Assembly: GCA_030950925.1 (NCBI GenBank)
Contig: JAUZQO010000011.1
Location: 1-37,346 of the forward strand
Length of the DNA: 37,346 bases
Reading direction: 5' to 3'
From: Mariprofundaceae bacterium
Lineage (GTDB): Bacteria > Pseudomonadota > Zetaproteobacteria > Mariprofundales > Mariprofundaceae
Positions 15,583 through 24,179 of this stretch are shown piece after piece. A program made the position numbers and the translations under genes. Every line of letters begins with the position of its first letter. Positions within the stretch are counted from its first letter, which is position 1. Below the pieces are notes generated by a model. The model was not told where the DNA came from. It searched no databases and saw nothing but the letters and a program-made list of their open reading frames with translations.

Positions 15583-16092
15583 TTGACCTCATCAACAAAG
15601 AATGTCTTTGGGAACATACCTTTGAAACATACCTTTGAAACATTAGGGGAAACTGTCCATAAACATAACATCATCGTTATGAACATGCTCATTACATTGA
15701 TCGGAATACTATTTTCAATCACCATCACTGTGATGGTGATTGTTTGGTTGAATGTTGATGATTTTACTATCGGTATATGGTTATCGTTGGTCACCCCTTT
15801 ATTTGGGTCGCCCCCCATTACTCATATTTTTTTAAAGCTATTGGATCGTATGCATACCATCAATCACAAGCTTCAAGAAACCCAGTTGGAAGTGAAGAAA
15901 TACAGGGATTTATTGCCTATTTGTGCTAATTGCAAGGATATTCGTGATGAGCAAGGAAGCTGGAAAAGAATAGACACTTATATTGCTCAACATAGTGAGA
16001 TCAATTTTACACACTCTATTTGCCCTTCATGCTCTGAACATCTTTACGGTGATTTTCTAAAGCAGAATAAACCCAAGTCAAAAACCGTTTAG
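15583..16092 (+). CDS. Membrane protein with C-terminal four-cysteine domain of sensor proteins
   Basis: Up to 169 residues. Two hydrophobic helices (about 33-57 and 63-83) are followed by a short coiled segment (MHTINHKLQETQLEVKKYRD) and a Cys domain: LLPICANCKDIRDEQGSW, then SICPSCSEHLYGD. This CxxC-CxxC domain is common at the end of PAS, GGDEF and response-regulator proteins, where it may bind metal; its function is not settled. No kinase or cyclase domain is present. The start is unsure: TTG 15583 abuts the malQ stop, while ATG 15679 or 15685 would start just before the first helix. A 13-bp tandem repeat lies in the doubtful 5' part. pepN follows after 9 bases. Confidence 0.6.
   Translation: MTSSTKNVFGNIPLKHTFETLGETVHKHNIIVMNMLITLIGILFSITITVMVIVWLNVDDFTIGIWLSLVTPLFGSPPITHIFLKLLDRMHTINHKLQETQLEVKKYRDLLPICANCKDIRDEQGSWKRIDTYIAQHSEINFTHSICPSCSEHLYGDFLKQNKPKSKTV
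15614..15643. repeat. 13-bp tandem repeat, 2.3 copies
   Basis: The unit ACATACCTTTGAA occurs twice in direct succession and is followed by ACAT, the start of a third copy. 13 is not a multiple of three, so gain or loss of a unit would shift the reading frame from TTG 15583 but would not affect a start at ATG 15679. It may be a slippage-prone site. Confidence 0.85.
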
Positions 16093-16101
16093 GAGAAAAC
16101 T

Positions 16102-18702
16102 GTGGCACAAACCATTCATCTTAAAGACTACCAATATCCCCCTTATATTGTTCAAGGGGTAGAGCTTACATTCAAATTGGATGCTCATAAAACTTTGGTC
16201 ACTGCAAAGGTTGTGTATCAACGCCAAAATCAAGATGCCACTTCTTTACACTTGGATGGTGAGCATTTGACTTTGCTTGATATTGCCATGAATGGCACGC
16301 GCATGAATGCACAAGATTATCGCTGTCATGAACATGGTTTGGAAATTTTCAATCCACCTGAAAGCTTTGAATTAACCATCATCACATGCATCAACCCCAA
16401 AGATAATAAGGCGTTGGAAGGGCTTTATCAATCCAGTGGTAATTATTGCACACAGTGCGAAGCTCAAGGCTTTCGACGCATCACCTATTATCAAGATCGA
16501 CCCGATGTGATGGCTGAATTTTATGTGCGTATTGAAGCTGAGGAAACAAACAACCCCGTGCTTCTTTCCAATGGCAACCCGATTGCCCGTGGAGAACTGG
16601 ATGATGGTTGGCATTTTGCTGAATGGCATGATCCTTTTGCTAAGCCATGCTATTTATTTGCTCTGATTGCGGGTGATTTAAGTCATGTTGAAGATCATTT
16701 CACCACACAATCTGGACGCAAGGTAACACTTCGTATTTTTACCGAAGCCCACCATATTCATCAATGTGACCATGCCATGGCATCATTAAAGCGTGCCATG
16801 CGTTGGGATGAACAGCGGTTTGGTCTCGAATATGATCTTGATCTGTTTATGATCGTGGCGGTCGATGATTTCAATATGGGAGCGATGGAAAACAAAGGTT
16901 TAAACATTTTCAACGCTAGACTTGTGTTTGCCAGCCCTGAAACGGCAACGGATGATGATTATATGGCTATCGAAGCGGTGATTGGTCATGAATATTTTCA
17001 CAACTGGACCGGTAACCGCATCACCTGCCGTGATTGGTTTCAGCTCAGCCTCAAAGAAGGTTTAACGGTGTTTCGAGATCAAGAATTCACGGCTGACATG
17101 CATTCAAGCGCGGTAAAGCGCATTGAAGATGTTCGCTTACTTCGTACCCATCAATTTGCCGAAGATGCCAGCCCTATGAGCCATCCAGTTCGGCCCGTTT
17201 CCTACATGGAAATTAATAATTTTTACACCGTCACTGTGTATGAAAAAGGTGCTGAAGTGGTACGCATGTATCACACCTTATTGGGTGAAAAAGGCTTTCA
17301 ACAAGGCATGAGCTTATATGTTGAGCGGCATGATGGACAAGCTGTCACCACAGACGATTTTTTAGCTTCCATGGGTGATGCTAATGGTATGGATTTATCG
17401 CAAATGCAGCACTGGTATGAGCAAGCAGGTACCCCCACCCTATCTGTTCAAATGGATTACGATGCAGTACAAAAAACATGCACATTACATTGTCAGCAAT
17501 CATGCCCAAGCACACCTGAATGTGATGATAAACAAGCCTTTTTTATTCCTTTTAACTTTGGCTTATTGCTACAAGATGGCAGTGAAACACCACTTCAATT
17601 AGAAGGTGAAAGCCAAGCACAAGGGGTCACGCGTACTTTGTGTATCACTCAAAAAGAACAGTCGTTTACCTTTATCCATATCCCTGAACAGCCTGTTCCA
17701 TCCCTACTCCGTCATTTTTCTGCCCCAGTTCACTTGAAATATAAAAGTTCGGAACAAGAATTGGCATTTTTAATGGCACATGATTCCGATGCATTTAACC
17801 GTTGGAATGCTGCTCAAACATTGGCTATGAACACCATGCTTTCCATGCTCAATGATGACACAGCCTCCTCTGATGTATTGATTCATGCTCTGCGTCAATT
17901 ATTAAATGATAAGCAGCTTGATGCTGCACTTAAAGCTGAAGCCCTGGTTATGCCTGCTGAAAACGATGTGTTGGAAGCCTGTAAGCCTGCCAACCCTGTA
18001 AGCATTCATCGCATACGTGAGCAGCTTCGATCAGCCATTGGCAACGCTTTATATGATGATTTTTTATGGTTATATCTATCATGTCATACTGTGATGGGCT
18101 TGGATGATAAAGCCATGCAACAACGTAAACTTAAAGCAGTTTGCCTTGGCTATATGATGGCAACATCACGGCAACATGCGATTGATATATGTTATTTACA
18201 ATTTCAAAGTGCAAAAAACATGACAGATCAATATGCCGCACTTGCTTTGCTTGCTTCATCTGATTGCCCTGAACGCATACTTGCTTTGCAAGCTTTTGAG
18301 CAACAATGGCAAGATGATACGAATGTCATGGATAAATGGTTTGCAGTGCAAGCCTCATCATCGTTAAGCCATACACTTGAATCTGTTCAATCCTTGATGC
18401 AACACCCACAGTTTCATATCAACAACCCCAATAAAGTACGCGCACTTATTGGAGGCTTTGCCATGCGTAACCCTGCACAATTTCATCAAGATGATGGGAA
18501 GTCTTATGCTTTTCTTTCTCAACAAGTATTACAATTGGATGCCATCAACCCACAAATGGCAGCACGTATGGTGCGAGCTTTGATGCATTGGCGAGATCTT
18601 GAACCTACACGCTCAAACTTGATGCATGAACAACTCAAAAGCATCGCTAAACATCAATGTTTATCAGCTGATGTTGTTGAAATTGTAAGTAAGAGTTTAT
18701 GA
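16102..18702 (+). CDS. pepN: Aminopeptidase N (M1 family)
   Basis: 866 residues from a GTG start with AGGAG 7 bases upstream, close to the 870 of E. coli PepN. It is a cytoplasmic zinc metallopeptidase that removes N-terminal residues from peptides. The substrate-anchoring motif NMGAMENKGLNIFN is near residue 260, and the zinc site GHEYFHNW begins near 295, with the third ligand in LKEGLTVFRDQEF. The C-terminal helical domain is complete, ending ADVVEIVSKSL. It is the last gene on the + strand before a bidirectional terminator. Confidence 0.96.
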   Translation: MAQTIHLKDYQYPPYIVQGVELTFKLDAHKTLVTAKVVYQRQNQDATSLHLDGEHLTLLDIAMNGTRMNAQDYRCHEHGLEIFNPPESFELTIITCINPKDNKALEGLYQSSGNYCTQCEAQGFRRITYYQDRPDVMAEFYVRIEAEETNNPVLLSNGNPIARGELDDGWHFAEWHDPFAKPCYLFALIAGDLSHVEDHFTTQSGRKVTLRIFTEAHHIHQCDHAMASLKRAMRWDEQRFGLEYDLDLFMIVAVDDFNMGAMENKGLNIFNARLVFASPETATDDDYMAIEAVIGHEYFHNWTGNRITCRDWFQLSLKEGLTVFRDQEFTADMHSSAVKRIEDVRLLRTHQFAEDASPMSHPVRPVSYMEINNFYTVTVYEKGAEVVRMYHTLLGEKGFQQGMSLYVERHDGQAVTTDDFLASMGDANGMDLSQMQHWYEQAGTPTLSVQMDYDAVQKTCTLHCQQSCPSTPECDDKQAFFIPFNFGLLLQDGSETPLQLEGESQAQGVTRTLCITQKEQSFTFIHIPEQPVPSLLRHFSAPVHLKYKSSEQELAFLMAHDSDAFNRWNAAQTLAMNTMLSMLNDDTASSDVLIHALRQLLNDKQLDAALKAEALVMPAENDVLEACKPANPVSIHRIREQLRSAIGNALYDDFLWLYLSCHTVMGLDDKAMQQRKLKAVCLGYMMATSRQHAIDICYLQFQSAKNMTDQYAALALLASSDCPERILALQAFEQQWQDDTNVMDKWFAVQASSSLSHTLESVQSLMQHPQFHINNPNKVRALIGGFAMRNPAQFHQDDGKSYAFLSQQVLQLDAINPQMAARMVRALMHWRDLEPTRSNLMHEQLKSIAKHQCLSADVVEIVSKSL

Positions 18703-18711
18703 AAAAATAAA

Positions 18712-18742
18712 GTTTGACGGGTAAATAAAACACCCGTCAAAC
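18712..18742. terminator. Terminator between pepN and the pil gene cluster
   Basis: GTTTGACGGGT (18712-18722) and ACCCGTCAAAC (18732-18742) form a perfect 11-bp stem around a 9-base loop. It is flanked by AATTTT on the + side and, read on the - strand, by TTTATTTTTTC, so it can serve both converging transcripts. Confidence 0.85.
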
Positions 18743-18752
18743 AATTTTCATA

Positions 18753-18886
18753 TTATTGTGGCGCATTGTTCATAAGCCCACGCACATTGGATGAGCCAAA
18801 GTTATTCACAACCCAATCAAGCTTAGCATCACATTATCTTGCAAGATCTTCGATGTACTGGATCCCAAATAGATGCGGCTTAACAT
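18753..18886 (-). pseudogene. Short frameshifted coding remnant after the last pilT-like gene
   Basis: An ATG at 18886 lies 2 bases after the stop of the preceding gene and opens MLSRIYLGSSTSKILQDN. The frame then leaves the protein-like track. Dropping two bases at a TGTG repeat (near 18832) joins it to DAKLDWVVNNFGSSNVRG, continuing to LMNNAPQ and TAA at 18755-18753. The joined product of about 43 residues reads like a natural soluble protein. It has no family that I recognise. It may be chance, or a decayed or truncated gene. Confidence 0.3.
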
Positions 18887-18888
18887 GA

Positions 18889-19986
18889 TTACTCTCGCCC
18901 CATTCGCATCGCAAAATCTTCACTATAAACAGAGTTTGCTAACCCCTCTTCATACTCAATCTGATTATTTTCAATCAAACGTTGCAAGTGCTGATCAAAG
19001 GTCTGACTACCGTACAAGGTATGTCCTTCTTCCATGGCTTTAGGGATTTCACGCCAGCGATTTGTATCCAAAATAAAATGGCGAATCACAGAGTTACACA
19101 CCATAATTTCAAGTGCTGCGACACGCCCCTTCCCCGTTTTCAATGGCATAAGTTTTTGCACAATAATGGCACGCAAGTTTTCAGATAAACGCTCACGAAT
19201 GGCATCTTGCTCATCCAAGCCAAAAGATGACATAATACGTTGCATTGTACCGATAGCAGTCGTGGCATGGACTGTTGCCATCACCAAGTGTCCTGTTTCA
19301 GATGCTTGTAACGCCAACTGAATCACTTCTTGATCACGCGCTTCTCCAGCAATGATAATATCGGGTGCTTCTCGCAAAGCATCCGTTAAACCTTGTGAAT
19401 AAGATACCACATCACTACCCAATTGACGCTGACACACGGTGCCCTTGTGTATTGTGCTGTATTTAAATTCAACAGGATCTTCAATCGTGACCACATGCAC
19501 TGGCTTTTGCTCAATAATATAATTAATCATTGCAGCCATCGTTGTACTTTTCCCAGATCCAGTGGCACCTGCCACCAAAATTAATCCATTTCGTGTACGG
19601 TTACATAAGTCTTGAATCACAGGGGGTAAATGTAATTCCTCAAATGTGGGTATTTTTTTAGGTATAATACGCGCTACAATACCAAAATTATCATGGGTTC
19701 TCATCACATGGACACGAAAGTGAGCAATCATTTCCAATGAATATTGAAAGTCTTCACTTTGTATGGCTTCAATATCAATATTGCGAGCGTTTTTTCTCAA
19801 TAGGTGCGCAACCATATCCTTAACCAATTGACGTGTCGGTGGTGATATTTTATCTGGAGAAATCGTCACCACGGAACCATTGATACGCATGCGCACCCTA
19901 TCATCCGTACGAATCATTAAATCAGATGCCCCGTGCTTTTGCGATGCCAACAACAAATCATCAATGAGATGCCAATCATCACTCAT
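18889..19986 (-). CDS. PilT/PilU-family ATPase, divergent third copy
   Basis: 365 residues with the PilT-like layout: an N-terminal PAS-like domain (GASDLMIRTDDRVRMRINGSV) and a RecA-like ATPase with Walker A GATGSGKST (about 138-146), the Asp box VTIEDPVEFKY, the Walker B region DIIIAGEARDQEVIQLAL and the His box MATVHA. Family members usually have GEMRD or GEIRD, so GEARD is a departure. The PilT AIRNLI motif is replaced by VIRHFI. It starts inside the stop of the preceding gene (TAATG), so translation is coupled. It probably aids type IV pilus retraction as a PilU-like accessory, but a different filament system is possible. Confidence 0.85.
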   Translation of the reverse strand: MSDDWHLIDDLLLASQKHGASDLMIRTDDRVRMRINGSVVTISPDKISPPTRQLVKDMVAHLLRKNARNIDIEAIQSEDFQYSLEMIAHFRVHVMRTHDNFGIVARIIPKKIPTFEELHLPPVIQDLCNRTRNGLILVAGATGSGKSTTMAAMINYIIEQKPVHVVTIEDPVEFKYSTIHKGTVCQRQLGSDVVSYSQGLTDALREAPDIIIAGEARDQEVIQLALQASETGHLVMATVHATTAIGTMQRIMSSFGLDEQDAIRERLSENLRAIIVQKLMPLKTGKGRVAALEIMVCNSVIRHFILDTNRWREIPKAMEEGHTLYGSQTFDQHLQRLIENNQIEYEEGLANSVYSEDFAMRMGRE

Positions 19987-21140
19987 TATATTTTCAATTC
20001 TGAAGATGATGATGAAAGACTATCAATACTATTCTCTGAATCATCATCACTTTCTAGCCGCGACATTTTCATTCTTAAACGTAAGTCATTGACCGCATCG
20101 GCTTGCACCAAGGCTTCATCTTCAGATACAAAGCCATCCTTCCACAACTGTAACAAACATTGGTCAAAGGTTTGCATGCCATAGTTTTTACCTGCTGCCA
20201 TGGCTTCCTTGATTTCACCAATATCCCACTTTTCAATCAAATCTGCGATACGCGGTGTATTCATCAAAATTTCAATCGCCGCTTTACGCCCACCCGATGG
20301 CGTTTTCACCAAACGTTGCGATAAAATGGCTTTCATATTCATGGATAAATTCAAACGTATTTGTGGGTGCACTTCTTCAGGGAAAAAATTCAAAATACGT
20401 TCCAAGGCTTGATTTGAATTGTTTGCATGCAGCGTTGCCATACAAAGATGTCCAGTTTCTGCGAATTCAAGGGCATGTTCCATGGTTTCACGATCTCGAA
20501 TTTCCCCAACAAGAATCACATCAGGCGCTTGTCGCAGTGTATTCTTCAATGCTGCTTTGAAGGATTTAGTATCAGTCCCGACTTCTCGTTGAGTCACCAC
20601 ACTACGGCGATGCTGATGAACAAACTCCACGGGATCTTCAATGGTAATAATATGACCTGCTTGCGTACGGTTACGATGATCAATCATCGCCGCCAATGAA
20701 GTTGATTTACCCGAACTGGTTGCCCCCACCATGATGACCAGACCACGTTTATTCATCATAATGTCTTTGAAAATTTCAGGTAGTCCCAATTCATCCAGTG
20801 TTGGCACTTCGGTGGTGATTTTACGAATCACCATCGCTACATCGCCCCGTTGACGAAGAATATTGACACGAAATCGCCCCATGCCTTCATACGCCAGAGC
20901 AAGGTTCATTTCCATTTCTGTGGCAAATTCAGCCCGCTGCTTTTCACTCATACAGGCATTCGCCAATTGCTCTGTTTGCACCCCATTCAAAGGCGGTTGT
21001 TTTAAAGGCTTGACCACATTATTGATACGATAAGCGGGTGCCATACCTGATGTGATATACACATCCGAAGCATCTTGCTTGACCATAATCATCAACAATT
21101 GTCGAATGGATAATTTCTTGGGTTCGTTGGCGCTCATCAT
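19986..21140 (-). CDS. pilU: Twitching motility ATPase PilU-like
   Basis: 384 residues. Landmarks are DASDVYITSGMAPAYRIN, Walker A GATSSGKST (TSS rather than TGS, as often in PilU), the Asp box ITIEDPVEFVHQ, Walker B DVILVGEIRDRETMEHAL and the His box MATLHANN. PilU boosts PilT-driven pilus retraction and depends on PilT. The C-terminus is a long acidic, Ser-rich tail (ESDDDSENSIDSLSSSSSE) beyond the usual KMSRL end. AGGAG precedes two consecutive ATGs; the second (21137) has the better spacing. It lies 36 bases after pilT. Confidence 0.88.
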   Translation of the reverse strand: MMSANEPKKLSIRQLLMIMVKQDASDVYITSGMAPAYRINNVVKPLKQPPLNGVQTEQLANACMSEKQRAEFATEMEMNLALAYEGMGRFRVNILRQRGDVAMVIRKITTEVPTLDELGLPEIFKDIMMNKRGLVIMVGATSSGKSTSLAAMIDHRNRTQAGHIITIEDPVEFVHQHRRSVVTQREVGTDTKSFKAALKNTLRQAPDVILVGEIRDRETMEHALEFAETGHLCMATLHANNSNQALERILNFFPEEVHPQIRLNLSMNMKAILSQRLVKTPSGGRKAAIEILMNTPRIADLIEKWDIGEIKEAMAAGKNYGMQTFDQCLLQLWKDGFVSEDEALVQADAVNDLRLRMKMSRLESDDDSENSIDSLSSSSSELKI

Positions 21141-21176
21141 GCATCTCCTAAAGTTTCATTCTTGGGTATATTCCCT

Positions 21177-22232
21177 TTAACTCGTGCCACCAAATATTTT
21201 TTTATTGTTACACTTTTCCAATGCCGCTTCCAGCGTAATTTTTCGTGTTTTTACCAATTGTTGCAAGTTTGAGTCTAAGGTATGCATACCTTCTCGCGCA
21301 CCTGTTTGCATCACCGAAACCATTTGAGGGATTTTATTTTCACGAATAAGGTTACGAACGGCCGGTGTACCCAACATGATCTCATGCGCTGCAATACGTC
21401 CTTTTCCATCTGCTGTTTTCAACAAAGCTTGTGAAATGACAGCTTTCAATGATTCCGACAACATCGCTCGTACCATATCTTTTTCAGCCGCAGGAAATAC
21501 ATCAATCAAACGATCAATGGTTTTGGGGGCTGATGATGTATGCAAGGTTCCAAATACCATGTGACCTGTTTCAGCCGCCGACAATGCCAAGCTAATGGTT
21601 TCCAAATCACGCATTTCACCCACCAAAATTACATCAGGATCTTCGCGCAAAGCCGCTTTCAGGGCGTTGGCAAACGATTTGGTATGCGGGCCTAGCTCCC
21701 GTTGAGAAACCAAACATGCTTTGGATTGATGGACAAATTCAATGGGATCTTCAATGGTTAAAATATGACCTTTCTCATTTTCATTGCGATAATTCATCAT
21801 CGCCGCCAAGGTGGTTGATTTACCCGAACCTGTCGGCCCTGTTACAAGACAAATACCGCGCGGTAACATGGCAAGGGTTTTAAAAATTTCAGGGCATTTC
21901 AACTGCTCTAGGGTCAATATTTCAGTGGGAATCACACGAAATACAGCACTCATTCCCCGATGTTGTTTAAAACAGTTGACACGAAAGCGAGCGATGTCCC
22001 CCAAAGAAAACGAGAAATCAAGCTCCAAATGTTCTTCAAACACTTTGCGTTGTTGATCGTTCATGATGTCATACACCATGGTTTGCACATCACGGGCTTC
22101 AATATTTGGCATTTTAATTTTGGTCATATCACCATTGATACGAATCATGGGGGGTTCACCCGATGATAAATGTAAATCTGATGCGCCATTTTTCACCGTA
22201 AACGCAAGTAGTTCTGAAACATCCATTGTCAT
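21177..22232 (-). CDS. pilT: Type IV pilus retraction ATPase PilT
   Basis: 351 residues, the normal PilT size. It shows the N-terminal GASDLHLSSGEPPMIRINGD, Walker A GPTGSGKST (about 130-138), the Asp box LTIEDPIEFVHQ, Walker B DVILVGEMRDLETISLAL, the His box GTLHT and the AVRNLIRENKI version of the PilT-specific AIRNLI motif. It forms a hexamer at the base of the pilus and drives retraction. AGGGG sits 7 bases before ATG 22232; ATG 22226 is an in-frame alternative. It follows apbE by 50 bases on the same strand, so it may share the glgA transcript. Confidence 0.93.
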   Translation of the reverse strand: MTMDVSELLAFTVKNGASDLHLSSGEPPMIRINGDMTKIKMPNIEARDVQTMVYDIMNDQQRKVFEEHLELDFSFSLGDIARFRVNCFKQHRGMSAVFRVIPTEILTLEQLKCPEIFKTLAMLPRGICLVTGPTGSGKSTTLAAMMNYRNENEKGHILTIEDPIEFVHQSKACLVSQRELGPHTKSFANALKAALREDPDVILVGEMRDLETISLALSAAETGHMVFGTLHTSSAPKTIDRLIDVFPAAEKDMVRAMLSESLKAVISQALLKTADGKGRIAAHEIMLGTPAVRNLIRENKIPQMVSVMQTGAREGMHTLDSNLQQLVKTRKITLEAALEKCNNKKIFGGTS

Positions 22233-22282
22233 AAATCATCCCCTCATCACTCTTCTTATGGGGCAGCATAGACAGGCTTTTT

Positions 22283-23260
22283 CTATTGAACAAGCATCTC
22301 CCAACCCTCACTTTTAAAAATTTGCCCACCTTCACCCACCCATAAAACTTGCATCGCCTGTTTATTAACCAAGTCCACACCTTTCTTGCCCAACACAAAC
22401 ACCGCTGTACTCCAAGAATCTGCCAGCATTGCTTGTTTCGCAACCACTGTAACACTTTGACTTTTTACGCTTGGGTACCCTGTTTGAGGGTTCAAAATAT
22501 GATGATAACGCTTACCATTTTCCATAAAGAAACGTTCATAATCACCCGATGTCACCACACTCACATCACCTTGCAAGTGTAAAACACCCAGCATTTTCTT
22601 GGCATCACGCGGATTTCGAATACCAATGCGCCAAGCTTTCTCACCATGTTGCCCAATCAGTCGTAAATCTCCACCAGCATCAATGATAGCATTCTGAATA
22701 CCATGTTCTTTCAATATTTTGATGCCTTGGTCAATCGCATAGCCCTTGGCAATCGCACCAAAATCAAGCTGGCATTGTTCTGAATCACGCCACCACCCTT
22801 CTGTACTTTCATGCACGCAATGTCTTAAGCCTTGACGTTTTTTTTCAATCATATTTTTATCGGGAGGGTGTGTCGGGGAAGGTGTTTGTGAAAAACCCCA
22901 AAGTTTATTTAACGCTCCCAAAGCTGGGTTGAATGCCCCATGACTTTGTTGCTGAACCTTTAATGCGATGTGTAAAAGCATGTTCACTTCATCACTGAGC
23001 TGGATGCGCTGCCCGACAGGGGAACGATTAAAATGTTTCACTTCATTATCTACCGAACCATAAATCGTAAAAGCATCTTCGATTCGTTGCATTTCATTGG
23101 TGGCGGCATGAATCGCAGCTTCAGCTTGATCCTTTTCAACACCAACCAGAGTAAAGGAAACCAATGTCCCCATCATAAATCGTGTTTCATGCACATCTTT
23201 AGATGCCATTGAACACGCTGAACATAAACCAAGCAACAGTATCGTAAAATATTTAGTCAC
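22283..23260 (-). CDS. apbE: FAD:protein FMN transferase (ApbE), lipoprotein
   Basis: About 325 residues. ApbE attaches FMN covalently to Thr/Ser of extracytoplasmic flavoproteins such as NqrB/C and RnfG. Visible are ETRFMMGTLVSFTL, the substrate region GAFNPALGALNKLWGF, LDFGAIAKGYAID, NAIIDAGGDLRLIG, VVTSGDYERFF and HHILNPQTGYP, with the metal-site Asp in LADSWSTAVFVLG. The GTG at 23260 is taken as start because it gives a lipoprotein signal (ILLLGLCSAC). A frame from ATG 23308 would place extra basic residues ahead and overlap the kinase gene more. No target flavoprotein gene is in the window. Confidence 0.9.
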   Translation of the reverse strand: MTKYFTILLLGLCSACSMASKDVHETRFMMGTLVSFTLVGVEKDQAEAAIHAATNEMQRIEDAFTIYGSVDNEVKHFNRSPVGQRIQLSDEVNMLLHIALKVQQQSHGAFNPALGALNKLWGFSQTPSPTHPPDKNMIEKKRQGLRHCVHESTEGWWRDSEQCQLDFGAIAKGYAIDQGIKILKEHGIQNAIIDAGGDLRLIGQHGEKAWRIGIRNPRDAKKMLGVLHLQGDVSVVTSGDYERFFMENGKRYHHILNPQTGYPSVKSQSVTVVAKQAMLADSWSTAVFVLGKKGVDLVNKQAMQVLWVGEGGQIFKSEGWEMLVQ

Positions 23261-24179
23261 ATTCTGCCAAAGCCATCGCTGCTGCACCCAAAATACCCGC
23301 CGCATCATTTAACGTCGAAGGCAACACCTTTACCTTTCCCTTCAGAGGTGAAATCACATGCTGGTTCAATGCTTCCATCAAAGCTGGATGAAATATGCCC
23401 CAAGCCCCCAACAGACCACCACTGATGGTAACAGTATGTATATCCAATAGTTTCACTGCTTCGGCTATCGCTTGACCCAACGATGCCCCAGCCTCTTCAA
23501 ACACACATCTTGCCACTGCATCACCTTCACAAGCACGTTGGTAAATCACTTTTGTCGTCAGTATTTCACCCTTCAACTCAGCATATATCGCTTGAATCGC
23601 TGTGGATGATGCATAAGCCTCCACACAACCCAGACCACCACAGCCGCAACGGCGTGCAGATACACCTGTTTGAACACGCAAGTGCCCAAACTCCATCGCC
23701 ATGCCTGATTCACCTGTATAAGCTTGGTGGTGTAAAATTAGACCGCCGCCCACACCTGTCCCCAATGTAATATGAAGAAGGTTTGCCTCTCCCTTGGCAG
23801 CTCCGAAGCGTTGTTCGCCCAACGCCGCACACAAGGCATCATTCTGTACCAATACAGGTAATGAAAGCATATTGGACAACTGCTCTGCCAAAGCAACATC
23901 AAGAAGTTGGGGTAAATTGGGGGAAGCAGCAAGCACCCCAGAATCACCCAGAAAAAACCCTGGGAAACCCAAACCAATGGCTTGAATACCAGCTATGTCA
24001 TCCAAATATGCTTGAAAGAAATCAGCCAATATGCGAATCAAATCGGCTTCACCCACATCATCACGGCTTAAATCAGCTTGAATGCGTCGTTCATCCCCTA
24101 TATTGCCCAAATCATCGACCCATGCTGCGCGAATATTGGTGCCACCGACATCCGCAGCCAACACACGTGACTTATGCAT
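23253..24179 (-). CDS. ROK-family sugar kinase (probable glucokinase)
   Basis: 308 residues from ATG 24179. The ATP/phosphate loop is LAADVGGTNIRAA, followed by GLGFPGFF, the sugar and catalytic Asp region VLVQNDALCAALGE, LGTGVGGG, MEFGHLRV with the zinc motif CGCGGLGCVEAYAS, and TISGGLLGAW. ROK glucokinases phosphorylate glucose to glucose-6-phosphate. The gene overlaps the glgA stop by 8 bases, supporting a glycogen/glucose role together with MalQ. Fructokinase or N-acetylhexosamine kinase activity cannot be excluded. No DNA-binding domain is present, so it is not a ROK repressor. Confidence 0.9.
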   Translation of the reverse strand: MHKSRVLAADVGGTNIRAAWVDDLGNIGDERRIQADLSRDDVGEADLIRILADFFQAYLDDIAGIQAIGLGFPGFFLGDSGVLAASPNLPQLLDVALAEQLSNMLSLPVLVQNDALCAALGEQRFGAAKGEANLLHITLGTGVGGGLILHHQAYTGESGMAMEFGHLRVQTGVSARRCGCGGLGCVEAYASSTAIQAIYAELKGEILTTKVIYQRACEGDAVARCVFEEAGASLGQAIAEAVKLLDIHTVTISGGLLGAWGIFHPALMEALNQHVISPLKGKVKVLPSTLNDAAGILGAAAMALAECD

